NCBI RefSeq assembly: GCF_035944375.1
Contig: NZ_DASZBE010000025.1
Strand: one strand, 5' to 3'
DNA length: 64,000 nucleotides
Origin: Allobosea sp035944375
Lineage (GTDB): Bacteria; Pseudomonadota; Alphaproteobacteria; Rhizobiales; Beijerinckiaceae
This document shows, piece after piece, positions 50,112-59,421 of the stretch. The number at the start of each line of letters is the position of its first letter. Within the stretch, counting starts at the first letter, position 1. A model generated the notes under the pieces. The model was given only the letters and a program-made list of their open reading frames with translations. It searched no databases and was not told the origin of the DNA. The position numbers and the translations under genes are program-made.

Positions 50112-50681
50112 TCAGCCTGCCTGCAGCTCCTGGCCGATCGCCCGCACCAGCTGCGGCCCGATCGGATCGGTGATCGAGGAATACCCGCCGAGCAATTCGC
50201 CGGAGCGGCCGACGAGGTATTTGTGGAAGTTCCAGCGCGGCGTCTCGGTCGGGCGCTGCGCGGCCGCCCAGCGATAGAAGGGGTGCGCCTCGGGGCCCCG
50301 GACCACCGTCTTCTCGGCAAAGGCATAGGTCGCGCCATGGGTCTGCCGCGCGGCCTCGGCGATGGCGGCGCCCTCCAGCGGCTCCTGCCCGCCGAAGTCA
50401 TTGCTCGGCACGGCGATCAGCATCAGCCCGCGCGCGCGATAGCGCTGCCAGAGCTGCTCCAGCGAGGCGAACTGCCCCGCGAAACCGCAATTCGTCGCCG
50501 TGTTGACGATCAGCACCGGCCGCCCGCGATAATCGGCCAGGGAGAACCGCCCGCCGCCGACCCGCGCGAAGGTGAAGCTGGACGCCGAAGGCACGCCCTG
50601 CGCAAGGGCCGGGCCTGCCGCCGCCGGCAGGGCGCAGGCGCCTGCCAGCCATCCCAGAACGTCTCGACGCCGCATGGTCAT
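50112..50681 (-). CDS. Tat-exported glutathione peroxidase
   Basis: A 189-residue peroxidase with a twin-arginine signal (MRRRDVLGWLAGACALPA; likely cut after ALA). The mature part has the peroxidatic Cys65 in NTATNCGFAGQF, the Gln in VPSNDFGGQEP and the Trp in PRWNFHKYL. A signal on this family is unusual and places the enzyme in the periplasm, where it would reduce lipid or other peroxides with thioredoxin-like donors. A hairpin separates it from the chemotaxis operon upstream. Confidence 0.9.
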   Translation of the reverse strand: MTMRRRDVLGWLAGACALPAAAGPALAQGVPSASSFTFARVGGGRFSLADYRGRPVLIVNTATNCGFAGQFASLEQLWQRYRARGLMLIAVPSNDFGGQEPLEGAAIAEAARQTHGATYAFAEKTVVRGPEAHPFYRWAAAQRPTETPRWNFHKYLVGRSGELLGGYSSITDPIGPQLVRAIGQELQAG

Positions 50682-50761
50682 GACACGATCCCTCCTGGTT
50701 GCCGGGGGGCCGCCCCCACCGGATCACGCGATCATGCCATCTACGACGTCGATCCCGAAAT

Positions 50762-50798
50762 GGATGTGCCCCGCGGCCTTCCGGCGCGGGGCACATCC
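50762..50798 (-). terminator. Hairpin closing the chemotaxis operon
   Basis: The arms GGATGTGCCCCGC (50762-50774) and GCGGGGCACATCC (50786-50798) are perfectly complementary with an 11-base loop. It lies 46 bases after the last che gene's stop and before the glutathione peroxidase start, on the strand of both. A T-run is lacking, so termination could be Rho-independent only in part. Confidence 0.7.
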
Positions 50799-50843
50799 CG
50801 AACAGTCACTTGGACGCAGCGCGAAGCCTCGCGCCGGCGCGGC

Positions 50844-51233
50844 TCAGTTGCTCAGCGACAGCACCTTCTTCACACGCACCTCGAGATCGCGCAGCTCATA
50901 GGGCTTCACGACGTAATGGTCGGCGCCGTTCGACGTCGCCTCGTCCATCTTGTCGACCGAGCGCTCGGAGGTCGCCATGATGATCTTGATCTGGTTGAGT
51001 TCCGGCACCGAACGGATGGCGCGCAGCAGGTCGATGCCGCTCATGCCGTCCATGTTCCAGTCCAGAAGCAGCAGATCATAGCGCTTGGTCTGCATTTTCA
51101 TCAGCGCTTCGCGCGCGTTCTCGGCCTCGTCGATGTCCTGAAACTCGATCTGCTTCAGGAAATACGTCGCGAGGCCGCGCATGCTCTTCTGGTCGTCGAC
51201 CACGAGGATCCTGTACTCGCTTCTCGCCTTCAT
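50844..51233 (-). CDS. CheY-like single-domain response regulator
   Basis: A 129-residue receiver domain. Acidic pocket VVDDQ (about 12-14), phospho-Asp in LLLLDWNMDG (about 60), Thr/Ser switch in MATSER and Lys in VVKPYE are all present. It is the last gene of the chemotaxis operon, corresponding by position to a motor-binding CheY in other Rhizobiales. It has an AAGGAG ribosome site; an open upstream extension covers cheB and is not used. Confidence 0.93.
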   Translation of the reverse strand: MKARSEYRILVVDDQKSMRGLATYFLKQIEFQDIDEAENAREALMKMQTKRYDLLLLDWNMDGMSGIDLLRAIRSVPELNQIKIIMATSERSVDKMDEATSNGADHYVVKPYELRDLEVRVKKVLSLSN

Positions 51234-51243
51234 CACGATCTCC

Positions 51244-52335
51244 TTATGCGGTCCGCAGATGCGACCGCTCGCCGAGCAGGTTGCTGACCGCAGCTCCGAT
51301 CTGGTCGAGCGCGACAACCCGGTCGGCGGCACCGATTTCGAATGCCGCTTTCGGCATCCCGTTTACCACGCAGGTTTCCCCACTTTGGATTAACGTCTCC
51401 GCCCCCGCTTTGCGCATGGCTAACAAACCCTCAGCGCCATCGCGCCCCATGCCGGTCAGCAGGATGCCGATAGCGTTCGCGCCGAGGCTGCGGGCGACGG
51501 AGTGGAACATGACGTCGACGGAGGGAGAGTGTCCGCTGACCAGCGGCCCCTCGCGCAGCATGCAGACGAACTCGCCGCGCCGCTCCTCGATTTCGAGATG
51601 GCGCGGCCCGCCCGGCGCGACCACGGCCATGCCGGGCTTGAGCCTGTCGCCGTCGCTGGCCTCGCGCACGTCGAGCCCGGTCGCCGTCGCCAGCCGCGCC
51701 GCGAACTTCGCCGTATAGCCAGGCGGCATGTGCTGGACGACCGCGATCGGCAGGCGCAGATGCGCAAGATCACGCATCACCACCTGCACCGCCGGCACGC
51801 CGCCCGTCGAGGCGCCGATCGCGATGAAGGAGGCCTTGCCGCCCATCCGGGCGGGCTCCCGCGGCGCCGCCACGCGCACCGGCGCGCTCTCGCGCCGGGA
51901 GGCGAACATCCGCCGGCTGGCGGAGGCGCGCTGCAACGCGCCCACCAGATGCTTCATGAAGCTCTCGAGCGTATGCGTCGTGCCGTCGGGCTTCTCGATG
52001 AAGTCGATCGCGCCGAGTTCGAGCGCCTGGATCGTGTTGTCGGCGCCGGGCCCGCCGAAGGCCGAGACGATCAGCACGGGCAGAGGGTCCTGCTTGAGCA
52101 CCCGCGCCAGAAGCTTGAGGCCATGGCGCCCGGGCAGCTCGAGATCGAGCGTCACGACGTCCGGGCGCAGTTCCTGGATCTTGTCCCAGCCTTCCTCGGC
52201 GCTGCCGGCGATGCCGATCACCTTGAAGCCCGGGGCTCCGTCGATGATCTGCGTCATCAGCTTCTGCATCAGGACGGAATCGTCGACGACCAGGACCTTG
52301 ACCGGGTTGGCGGTGGAAGGAGTACCGATCGGCAT
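51244..52335 (-). CDS. cheB: Chemotaxis protein-glutamate methylesterase CheB
   Basis: CheB demethylates and deamidates receptors when phosphorylated by CheA. The 363-residue product has a receiver domain (Asp64 in VVTLDLELP) joined to a methylesterase domain with the Ser-His-Asp triad in GASTGGVPA, VQHMPPGYTAKFA and ILLTGMGRDGAEG. Either the ATG at 52335 or a GTG one codon earlier could start it. It overlaps the cheD stop (TGATG), so the two are coupled. Confidence 0.96.
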   Translation of the reverse strand: MPIGTPSTANPVKVLVVDDSVLMQKLMTQIIDGAPGFKVIGIAGSAEEGWDKIQELRPDVVTLDLELPGRHGLKLLARVLKQDPLPVLIVSAFGGPGADNTIQALELGAIDFIEKPDGTTHTLESFMKHLVGALQRASASRRMFASRRESAPVRVAAPREPARMGGKASFIAIGASTGGVPAVQVVMRDLAHLRLPIAVVQHMPPGYTAKFAARLATATGLDVREASDGDRLKPGMAVVAPGGPRHLEIEERRGEFVCMLREGPLVSGHSPSVDVMFHSVARSLGANAIGILLTGMGRDGAEGLLAMRKAGAETLIQSGETCVVNGMPKAAFEIGAADRVVALDQIGAAVSNLLGERSHLRTA

Positions 52336-52928
52336 CACCAGACCTCCACTTCACCGCCCACAGGCTGGGTCTTGAGCCGGTTGAGATAGGCGACCTCCTG
52401 CTGGTGGTCGGGATCGCGCGCCGTCGACTGGACGTGCTGGACCCAGGCCCGCCCCGTGGCGGGCTGGTAGTGAATGCGCCGCGAGCGCGTGCCTCCGACA
52501 TCTTTGGAAACGACCGGGATGCCCTCGCGGTTGAGGAACTCGGTCACGAACGCGATGTTGCCGTCGCCGATCGCCAGCATGGTCGCTCCCGAGAGGACAC
52601 GCGCACCGCCGAACACCTTGGCCTCGAGATTGCCGCGCCTCGCGCCGCGCTTCAACAGCCCGTTGATCAGAACCTCCATCGCGGTGTCGCCATAGCGCTC
52701 GCCCGCGCTGGCGTCGGAGGCGCCGTTGTTCTTCGGCAGCAGGAAATGGTTGAGCCCGCCGACGCCGGCCTGCGGGTCACGCATGCACACGGAGATGCAG
52801 GAGCCCAGGACGGTGGCGACGATCTCGTCCTTGGCGGCCGTGATCTCATGCTCGCCCGGAGCGACCGTGATGATCGTGGCCTCGAAGCGCGGATCGAAAT
52901 AGCGGCGGGAGGAACGCGCGACGCTCAT
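52335..52928 (-). CDS. cheD: Chemoreceptor glutamine deamidase CheD
   Basis: CheD deamidates receptor glutamines and can bind CheC/CheY. The 197-residue product holds the catalytic Cys in VLGSCISVCMRD and the His in GLNHFLLP. A C-terminal extension of some 40 residues is longer than in Bacillus CheD. It lies between cheR and cheB and overlaps both; order R-D-B differs from the Sinorhizobium operon, where cheD comes after cheB and cheY2. Confidence 0.95.
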   Translation of the reverse strand: MSVARSSRRYFDPRFEATIITVAPGEHEITAAKDEIVATVLGSCISVCMRDPQAGVGGLNHFLLPKNNGASDASAGERYGDTAMEVLINGLLKRGARRGNLEAKVFGGARVLSGATMLAIGDGNIAFVTEFLNREGIPVVSKDVGGTRSRRIHYQPATGRAWVQHVQSTARDPDHQQEVAYLNRLKTQPVGGEVEVW

Positions 52929-53788
52929 GGCAGTCTCTCATAGATCGTGCGGCCGATCAGCCGGAGTTGAGGGTGGGGCTGGGGCAGCGATTCAGAATGG
53001 CCGAGATAGAGGAAGCCACCAGGCGCGAGCAGCGTGACGAACCGGTCGAGGATCGAGGCCTTGGTCTGCGTGTCGAAATAGATGAAGACGTTGCGGCAGA
53101 AGATCACGTCGAAGGGGCCGCTCATCGGCCAGCGTTCGATCAGGTTCAGCCGCTTGAAGGAGATCATCCGGCGCAGATCGTCGCTGATGCGGGCTTCGCC
53201 GCGGCCGGAATTCTCCAGCTTGAGCAGTGGCTTCACGTCGGACGGCAGGCGGTCGAACTGATCCGGCGAATAGACCGCGGCCTCGGCCTTGGCGAGGATG
53301 TCGGTGTCGATGTCGGTCGCCAGGATCTTGAAGTCGACGTCGCTGCGGTTGCCGACAACGTCGCGCGAGACTGCGGCGATGCTGTAGGGCTCCTCGCCAG
53401 AGGAGGCCGCCGAGCACCAGATCCGGATCCGTCCGCGCCGCCCGGCCCGCTCCTGCACGAGCCGCGGCAGCACGTCCTTGCGCAGATGGTCGAAATGGTG
53501 CCGCTCGCGGAAGAACGAGGTGTGGTTCGTCGTCACCGCGTTGATCAGCTCGGGGATCTCGTCGGCCGCCTGCGGCGTCTTCAGATAGGCGCAGTATTCC
53601 GCCACAGAATTGAGGCCGAGCGCCTTGACGCGGCGTGCCAGCCGCCCGCGTGTCATCGCTTCCTTGTGCTCGCGGATGACGATGCCGGCGTGCTCGTAGA
53701 CGAGCTTGGAGATGAAGCCCATGTCGTCGCGCGTCAGCGTGACGTCGGTCAGCTGCGGTTGAGCGAGGGCTGCACTGGATCTCGACAT
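52925..53788 (-). CDS. cheR: Chemotaxis receptor methyltransferase CheR
   Basis: CheR methylates receptor glutamates with SAM. The 287-residue product has the helical N-terminal domain (about 15-85) and a SAM-binding domain with IRIWCSAASSGEEPYSIA. Downstream it has the IFCRNVFIYFD motif. The ATG at 53788 lies 6 bases after a GTG that overlaps the receptor stop. Its product would dock on the tail of the receptor encoded just upstream. Confidence 0.96.
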   Translation of the reverse strand: MSRSSAALAQPQLTDVTLTRDDMGFISKLVYEHAGIVIREHKEAMTRGRLARRVKALGLNSVAEYCAYLKTPQAADEIPELINAVTTNHTSFFRERHHFDHLRKDVLPRLVQERAGRRGRIRIWCSAASSGEEPYSIAAVSRDVVGNRSDVDFKILATDIDTDILAKAEAAVYSPDQFDRLPSDVKPLLKLENSGRGEARISDDLRRMISFKRLNLIERWPMSGPFDVIFCRNVFIYFDTQTKASILDRFVTLLAPGGFLYLGHSESLPQPHPQLRLIGRTIYERLP

Positions 53789-53793
53789 GGCCA

Positions 53794-55752
53794 CTAGAAC
53801 TCCGCCCAGTCATCGGCACGTCCGCCGCCGGCGACGCGCCGACGGGGCTCCTGCCAGGTTTTCGTCGCCGGTTCGGGCCGGCGGACGTCGTTGTTTTTCG
53901 AAACGGGACGGGCCGCCGCCACCGGCGTCGGGACACGCACGGCCCTGGCCGGCTCGGCCGCGCCGCGCGTCGCGACGGGCGCCACGGACCCCTCGGCCCG
54001 GAAGAAGGAGACCAGCCGCCGCAGCGTCGCGATCTCATCCATCAACTCGGTCGCGGAGGTCGCGCTCTGCTCCGCCAGCGCCGAGTTCTGCTGCGTGGTC
54101 TCGTCCATCTGGGCGACCGCGCGGCTCATTTCCTCGATGCCATGGGCCTGCTCGGCGGCGGCCTGCGAAATCTCGACGATCGTGGTCGAGACCTTGCCGG
54201 TCGCCTCGACGATCCGCTCCAGCGCATCGCCGGTCGAGCGGACGCAGCGCACGCCCTCGCCGACCTGCTCGTTGGAGCTGACGATCAACCCCTTGATGTC
54301 CTTGGCCGCCTGCCCCGAGCGCTGCGCCAGCGCACGCACCTCGGAGGCCACCACGGCGAAACCGCGGCCGGCATCCCCCGCCCGTGCCGCCTCGACCGCG
54401 GCGTTGAGGGCGAGCAGGTTGGTCTGGAAGGCAATGTCGTCGATGACGGAGACGATCTCGGAGATCCGCACCGACGAGGTCTCGATCCGCTCGATCGCCC
54501 CGACCGCCTGCGCCACGACCGTCTTGCCGTCCTGCGCCACGCCCATCGCCTCGTTGGCGAGATCGGTGGCGACGCGGGAGCGGCCGGCGCTGTGCTTCAC
54601 CGAGGCCGCCAGCTGTTCGGTCGTCGCGGCGGTTTCCTCGAGATTGGCGGCCGTCTGTTCGGTGCGCTCGGCGAGATCGCCGGCCCCCGAGTCGATCTCC
54701 GATGCGGCGCGGGCAACATGGCCGGCCGTGCCCTGGATCGTCGCGACGGTCTCGGACAGGTGGGAAAGGGCGTCGTTGAGGCTGTTCTTCAGCTCGGCGA
54801 GGCGCCCGCGATAATCGCCGCACATGCGTCGCGTCAGATCGCCTTCGGCCAACCCGTCCACGACGTGGGCGAACTCGCCGACGGCGCCTTCGACCACCGC
54901 GTTGATCTGATTCATGCCCTCGGCGATGCGCTGCAGCCCGTCGGGCTTTCCCGCCACCGGAACGCGGCGCGAGAAATCGCCCTCGACGGCGGCTGCCACC
55001 ATGTCGGCGACCTCGGCGGCCGCAGCCAGTTCGTCGGTCAACTCGACCCATTCGACGGCGGTGCCGAGCCGGCGGCCGTTGGCCTGCGTCACCGGCGACA
55101 ACGAGAGCGAGACCGTGCGGCGCCCGAGCGCGAAGCGGATCGCCTGCTGGCCGCCCGTCTGCACCCCGGCCCGCGCCTGGACGCTCTCCATGACGCGGCC
55201 GAGCATGTCCTTGGCCGAGCAGCCCGGAAAGGCGATGCGGAAATCCTCCTGGGCCTCGCCGAAGAAGCGCAGCAGCGAGGCGTTGACATAGACCACGCGC
55301 CCCTCCGCGTCGCAGACCATCACATTGGTGCGGCAGCCGTCGAGCGCGGCGCGAATGCGCGCGGCCTCTTCGCCGGATTCGTGCAGGCTCTTCAGGGACC
55401 GGGCCAGATCACCGATCGCATCGCCGCGTTCGATCCCGGCTACAGCGACGTCTTCACCCGCCTGCAGCTGCGCGACAGCCTCGCGCAAGCGCCGCAGCGG
55501 AGACTGGATACGACGGCCGGCTATCCAGGTGCAGAGGCCGACGACACACAGGCCCGCGGCGCCGAGGCTGCTGAGCGAGATCGCGTCGAGGCGGCCGAGG
55601 GCGGCCTGGTAGGAGAGGCTGCCGGCCGCACCGGCCGCCACCGCGACGGTGGCGGCGAGCAGGAGCGGCAGTTCGAAGCCGTTGCGTGTTGATGGACCGA
55701 GGGCGCTGCCCATTTCTGATGTCGTTTCTTGCTCGGCCCGCGCTTCCAGCAA
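53794..55752 (-). CDS. Methyl-accepting chemotaxis protein with PAS domain and CheR-docking tail
   Basis: A membrane chemoreceptor of about 652 residues. Two close N-terminal membrane helices (about 28-50 and 57-78) leave almost no periplasmic domain, so sensing is internal. A HAMP, a PAS domain (about 125-225), and a second HAMP lead to the MA signalling domain with the tip QTNLLALNAAVEAARAG. The last five residues, DWAEF, match the xWxxF CheR-tethering pentapeptide. Start: a TTG five bases after GAGGAG is preferred; GTG 55758 or ATG 55713 are alternatives. The PAS may bind a cofactor for energy taxis. Confidence 0.9.
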   Translation of the reverse strand: MLEARAEQETTSEMGSALGPSTRNGFELPLLLAATVAVAAGAAGSLSYQAALGRLDAISLSSLGAAGLCVVGLCTWIAGRRIQSPLRRLREAVAQLQAGEDVAVAGIERGDAIGDLARSLKSLHESGEEAARIRAALDGCRTNVMVCDAEGRVVYVNASLLRFFGEAQEDFRIAFPGCSAKDMLGRVMESVQARAGVQTGGQQAIRFALGRRTVSLSLSPVTQANGRRLGTAVEWVELTDELAAAAEVADMVAAAVEGDFSRRVPVAGKPDGLQRIAEGMNQINAVVEGAVGEFAHVVDGLAEGDLTRRMCGDYRGRLAELKNSLNDALSHLSETVATIQGTAGHVARAASEIDSGAGDLAERTEQTAANLEETAATTEQLAASVKHSAGRSRVATDLANEAMGVAQDGKTVVAQAVGAIERIETSSVRISEIVSVIDDIAFQTNLLALNAAVEAARAGDAGRGFAVVASEVRALAQRSGQAAKDIKGLIVSSNEQVGEGVRCVRSTGDALERIVEATGKVSTTIVEISQAAAEQAHGIEEMSRAVAQMDETTQQNSALAEQSATSATELMDEIATLRRLVSFFRAEGSVAPVATRGAAEPARAVRVPTPVAAARPVSKNNDVRRPEPATKTWQEPRRRVAGGGRADDWAEF

Positions 55753-55785
55753 CGCCACTCCTCGGGCCCGTCTTTGTTGAGTCGT

Positions 55786-56295
55786 TCAGCTCGCGCGGGC
55801 GACCTTCGCCACCTGGCCCTCGACGCCGCCGTCGCGGATGACCGCCGCGAGGTCGAGCAGGGCGACGATGTCTGTGTCGAGCAGCACGAGGCCCTCGATC
55901 AGGCCGTGCTCGTCGCGCTCGAGATCGGGCGCCGGGCGAACCGCGCTGACCGGCACGTCGACGATGTCGGAAACCGAATCGACGAGGAGGCCGGCGACCT
56001 TGTCCTCGATGTCGACGACGACGATCACATGGGTGGCCGTGGCGTTGGTGGTGCCAAGCCCGATCGAGGTGCGCAGGTCGTAGACCGCCAGGATCACACC
56101 GCGCAGGTTGAGCACGCCACGGACATGCGGAGCCGCATGCGGCAGCGGGGTCGTGGCCTGCCAGCCCTTGATCTCGCGAACCATGCCGACATCGATGCCG
56201 AAGGTGCGGTCACCGACCTTGAAGGTGACGATCCGGCGCGCCGCCGATTCCGGCTGCGCCGACGAGAAGTGCTTTTCGCCGAGTTGCAGGGTCAT
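55786..56295 (-). CDS. cheW: Chemotaxis coupling protein CheW
   Basis: CheW bridges receptors and CheA. The 169-residue product has the two SH3-like CheW subdomains (VTFKVGDRTFGIDVGMVREI at about 23-42; GVLNLRGVILAVYDLR at about 60-75; and LLVDSVSDIVDVP). It lies between cheA and a receptor gene, four bases after the end of cheA, so it is co-transcribed with it. Confidence 0.95.
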   Translation of the reverse strand: MTLQLGEKHFSSAQPESAARRIVTFKVGDRTFGIDVGMVREIKGWQATTPLPHAAPHVRGVLNLRGVILAVYDLRTSIGLGTTNATATHVIVVVDIEDKVAGLLVDSVSDIVDVPVSAVRPAPDLERDEHGLIEGLVLLDTDIVALLDLAAVIRDGGVEGQVAKVARAS

Positions 56296-56299
56296 TGGA

Positions 56300-58594
56300 T
56301 TATCCAGCCAGTTTCAGTTCGGTTGCGGGATGACGCTCGCCGGATGCGGCGAGACGCAGCATGGAGTCGACGTCGAGGATGAGCGCGACGAGGCCGTCGC
56401 CCAGAATGGTGGCGGCAGACGCGCCGTGGACCGTGCCGTAATTGCCTTCGAGGCTCTTCACGACCACCTGCTGCTGTCCGAGGATCTCGTCGACGGCGAT
56501 GCCGACATTGTCGCCGCGCTCGGTCTCCGCGATGATGATGATGTTCTCGTTGCGGGTGCCCGAAGAGCCCATCACGGCACCGAGACGGTGCAGCGGCGTG
56601 ATCTCGCCGCGCCAGCGCAGGACCTCCTGGCCGAAAGTGAGGTGCTCGATCGGCGTCGAGGCGAGGTGCTGCGTCTCGATCACGCTGGCGATCGGGATGA
56701 CGTAGCGGTCCGACCCGCAGCGGATGACCATGCCTTCGAGGACGGCGAGCGTCAGCGGCAGGGCCAGCGTGAACTTGCAGCCTCGGCCGGGCTCGGAGTC
56801 GACGCTGATGCGGCCACCCAGGGATTCGACGTTCCGGCGGACCACGTCCATGCCGACGCCGCGGCCCGAGACGTCGCTGATCACCTCGGCCGTCGACAGA
56901 CCGGCGGCGAAGATGAGCTGATCGATCTCCTCCGGAGCCAGCCTCTCGTCGGCCCCGACCAGACCACGGGACCTCGCCTTCGCCAGCAGCTTCTCGCGGC
57001 CGATGCCGCGCCCGTCATCGGTGACCGAGATGACGATGCGCCCGGCGCGATGCTCGGCGATCAGCTTGATCGTGCCTTCCGGGCTCTTGCCGGCGGCAAT
57101 GCGGTCTTCCGGTGTCTCGAGCCCGTGATCCATCGAGTTGCGGATCATGTGGGTCAGCGGATCGGCCAGTTCCTCGATGATCGTCTTGTCGACCTCGGTG
57201 TTCTCGCCCTCCAGCACCAGGCGCACTTCCTTGCCCAGCGTCTGGGCGAGTTCGCGAACGAGGCGCGGCATGCGCTGGAACACGGCTTTCACCGGCTGCG
57301 CGCGCACAGCCATGACATGGTCCTGGAGTTCGCGGGTCTGGCGCGAGAGCGTGAGGATGCCTTCGGCGGTCTTGGCGTAGACGTCGTAGGGCAGCGAGCG
57401 GACGCATTCGACCAGCATGGACTGGGTGATGACGATCTCGCCGACCAGGTTCATCAGCTTATCGATGCGGTCGAGGTCGACGCGCACGCTGACGGCGGTG
57501 CGCTGGCGCGCAGCGGCCGCGTCGTTGGCGGGCGCACGCGGCGCGGCCTTGGCGGGCGGAGCCTCGACCATGGCGGCCGGGGGCGCCACCGGCGCGGCAG
57601 CGGCAGGCTGGATGTCGGGCGTCGCCACGGCCGCCGAGGCTGGCCCGAGCTTGGCGAGGATGGCGGACAGATCGGCCGCGACCGAGCCGGAGACCTCGCC
57701 GCTGGCGGCCGGCGCAGCCGCGGGGGCCGGCGCAGGCGCCGCCGCGGGCTCATTGGCGGTTTCGGCCAGAACCTCGATCTGGAATTCCTCGGTCGCCAGC
57801 GTGAAGTCGAAGCGGCTGCAGATCTCTTCGACCGACAGCTGGGTGCGCATCGTCACGACGAAGCGCATGAAGCAGTCGGAGACGTCGATGGTCTCGAGCG
57901 AGGGCACATGGCTGAGATCGCAGACGATCGAGACGATGTCGTCGGCCGGCAGCGAGGCAAACACGACGCGCGGCTCGATCACCCGGCGGAACAGGTCCGC
58001 CTCGGGCGCGATGCGCAGGATCACGTCGCGGCCCGGCTTGCTGGCGGCGGCCTTGGCCGGCTCGTCGTCCCAGCCCGCATCGGCTCCGGACGTCTTGGCC
58101 TCCACCATCGCCAGCAGATTGCCGAGTGCGGCAACGCCGGGCGGCTCATCCTTGGCAGTTGCGGGAGTCGGGGCGGCCGGGGGCGGCGCAGCAGCCGCGA
58201 CCGGCGCTTCGCCGGGGGCCTTGCCGACCTGCTCGAGCGCCTCGAGGAGATCGGGGCGGGGCCGGGCCGGCTCGTCGTTGCGGGCCGCCGAAACGAGGTC
58301 GGCCACGGCGTCCGAGCAGCGCAGGAACAGGGTGAAGGGTGCATCCTCGATCGCCACGCGGCCCGACCTTAGATGGTCGAGCGAGGCCTCGAAGACATGC
58401 GCGAAGGCCACGAGTTCGGTGCAGCCGAAGGCGCCGGCGCCACCCTTGATCGAGTGGATCGCCCGGAAGGCAGCGTTGACATCCTCAGGATCCGTCGAGC
58501 CTTCGTCCAGCGCCTGCAGTCGCAGCTCGAGCGCCCCCAGGAGCTCTTCGCATTCCTGGAAGAAAGTCTGTTTGAGTTCCGCCAACGGATCCAT
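56300..58594 (-). CDS. cheA: Chemotaxis histidine kinase CheA
   Basis: CheA autophosphorylates and feeds CheY and CheB. The 764-residue product holds the HPt domain with phospho-acceptor His47 in AIHSIKGGAGAFG, a Pro/Ala-rich linker, a second region for response-regulator binding, the dimerisation domain, the HATPase with HMIRNSMDHGLE and DDGRGIG, and a C-terminal CheW-like domain. The linker is proline/alanine-rich over about 130-160 and 280-370. Antisense open frames of up to 754 codons are GC artefacts. Confidence 0.97.
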   Translation of the reverse strand: MDPLAELKQTFFQECEELLGALELRLQALDEGSTDPEDVNAAFRAIHSIKGGAGAFGCTELVAFAHVFEASLDHLRSGRVAIEDAPFTLFLRCSDAVADLVSAARNDEPARPRPDLLEALEQVGKAPGEAPVAAAAPPPAAPTPATAKDEPPGVAALGNLLAMVEAKTSGADAGWDDEPAKAAASKPGRDVILRIAPEADLFRRVIEPRVVFASLPADDIVSIVCDLSHVPSLETIDVSDCFMRFVVTMRTQLSVEEICSRFDFTLATEEFQIEVLAETANEPAAAPAPAPAAAPAASGEVSGSVAADLSAILAKLGPASAAVATPDIQPAAAAPVAPPAAMVEAPPAKAAPRAPANDAAAARQRTAVSVRVDLDRIDKLMNLVGEIVITQSMLVECVRSLPYDVYAKTAEGILTLSRQTRELQDHVMAVRAQPVKAVFQRMPRLVRELAQTLGKEVRLVLEGENTEVDKTIIEELADPLTHMIRNSMDHGLETPEDRIAAGKSPEGTIKLIAEHRAGRIVISVTDDGRGIGREKLLAKARSRGLVGADERLAPEEIDQLIFAAGLSTAEVISDVSGRGVGMDVVRRNVESLGGRISVDSEPGRGCKFTLALPLTLAVLEGMVIRCGSDRYVIPIASVIETQHLASTPIEHLTFGQEVLRWRGEITPLHRLGAVMGSSGTRNENIIIIAETERGDNVGIAVDEILGQQQVVVKSLEGNYGTVHGASAATILGDGLVALILDVDSMLRLAASGERHPATELKLAG

Positions 58595-58605
58595 GGACGC
58601 AAGCC

Positions 58606-58965
58606 TCAGTTCTGGTAGCGGGCGACGAGGCCGAGCAGGGTGTTCGGCTCGAACGGCTTGACCATCCAGGCGCTGGCACCGGCGCGGCGGCCCTCCGCCT
58701 TGATCTCGGCACCGTTCTCGGTGGTCAGCACGATGATCGGCGTGTTCTGCCCGGCAGGGCGGGCACGGCAGGCGCGGGTGAACTCGATTCCGTCCATCAG
58801 CGGCATGTTGAGGTCGGTGATGACGAGATCGGGCTTGAACTGGTCGAACTTGGCCAGACCGTCCTCGCCGTTTTCCGCCTCGGCCACCTCATGGCCGGCA
58901 TTGCGCAAAGTCAGGCTGAGCAGACTGAGCAGGGTTTTGGTGTCGTCGATCGCGAGAATGCGCAT
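58606..58965 (-). CDS. cheY: CheY-type response regulator
   Basis: A 119-residue single receiver domain. DD at about 7-8, phospho-Asp in VITDLNMPLMDG (about 52), Thr in LTTENG and Lys in VKPFEP (about 104) are all standard. It lies 11 bases before cheA on the same strand. In Rhizobiales this position holds CheY1, which acts as a phosphate sink; that is inferred from position only. Confidence 0.93.
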   Translation of the reverse strand: MRILAIDDTKTLLSLLSLTLRNAGHEVAEAENGEDGLAKFDQFKPDLVITDLNMPLMDGIEFTRACRARPAGQNTPIIVLTTENGAEIKAEGRRAGASAWMVKPFEPNTLLGLVARYQN

Positions 58966-58970
58966 TCAAA

Positions 58971-59252
58971 TCACTCCAGAACGAGAGCGCTGTGAGCGGG
59001 ATCGAAACCGATCGCCCGCAGGGATTCGCGGCATTCTGCGGAAGCCGCCTTGAGCGAGACCGACAGACCGCGCGCCTTGGCGCTGGTCGCGGCGGAATGC
59101 AGCAACTGGACCCAGAGGCTGGGCAGCGGCCCGGCTTCGGCACATTCGACGGCGATGCTCTCCTTCTGCTCCAGCGCGACAAGCAGCTGGTTGCGGAAGG
59201 TGGCCGCTTCGGAGCGGCCGAGGAACGTCGGAAGGGAAACGGTAATGACCAT
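58971..59252 (-). CDS. STAS-domain protein of the chemotaxis operon (CheS-like position)
   Basis: A 93-residue protein with a STAS-like fold: LGRSEAATFRNQLLVALEQ followed by VECAEAGPLPSLWVQLLHSA and SLKAASAECRESLRAIGF. The phosphorylatable Ser/Thr typical of anti-sigma antagonists is not obvious. It sits directly before cheY, as the CheS gene does in the Sinorhizobium che operon, where CheS helps CheY1 act as a phosphate sink. Length is similar, but homology is not proven. A longer frame from 59318 is possible. Confidence 0.78.
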   Translation of the reverse strand: MVITVSLPTFLGRSEAATFRNQLLVALEQKESIAVECAEAGPLPSLWVQLLHSAATSAKARGLSVSLKAASAECRESLRAIGFDPAHSALVLE

Positions 59253-59421
59253 GAGACACGACCCAGGATTGCGCCACTCATCATCGGGGCCGACTGGTAA
59301 AAATTTCCCTAACCGCACGACGTAGCGTCAACTTTTTAGGCATGGCGGTGGTGGCAGCCGCATTTGGGCGCGCCAGACCGGCGGTTTGCAGCCCCTTCAC
59401 CGCGCTCCGGAGCCTGGTCCG

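Noticed and set aside
56108..58372. A 754-codon open frame antisense to cheA
   Set aside because: Same artefact: low-complexity sequence, no ribosome site, and cheA is unambiguous.
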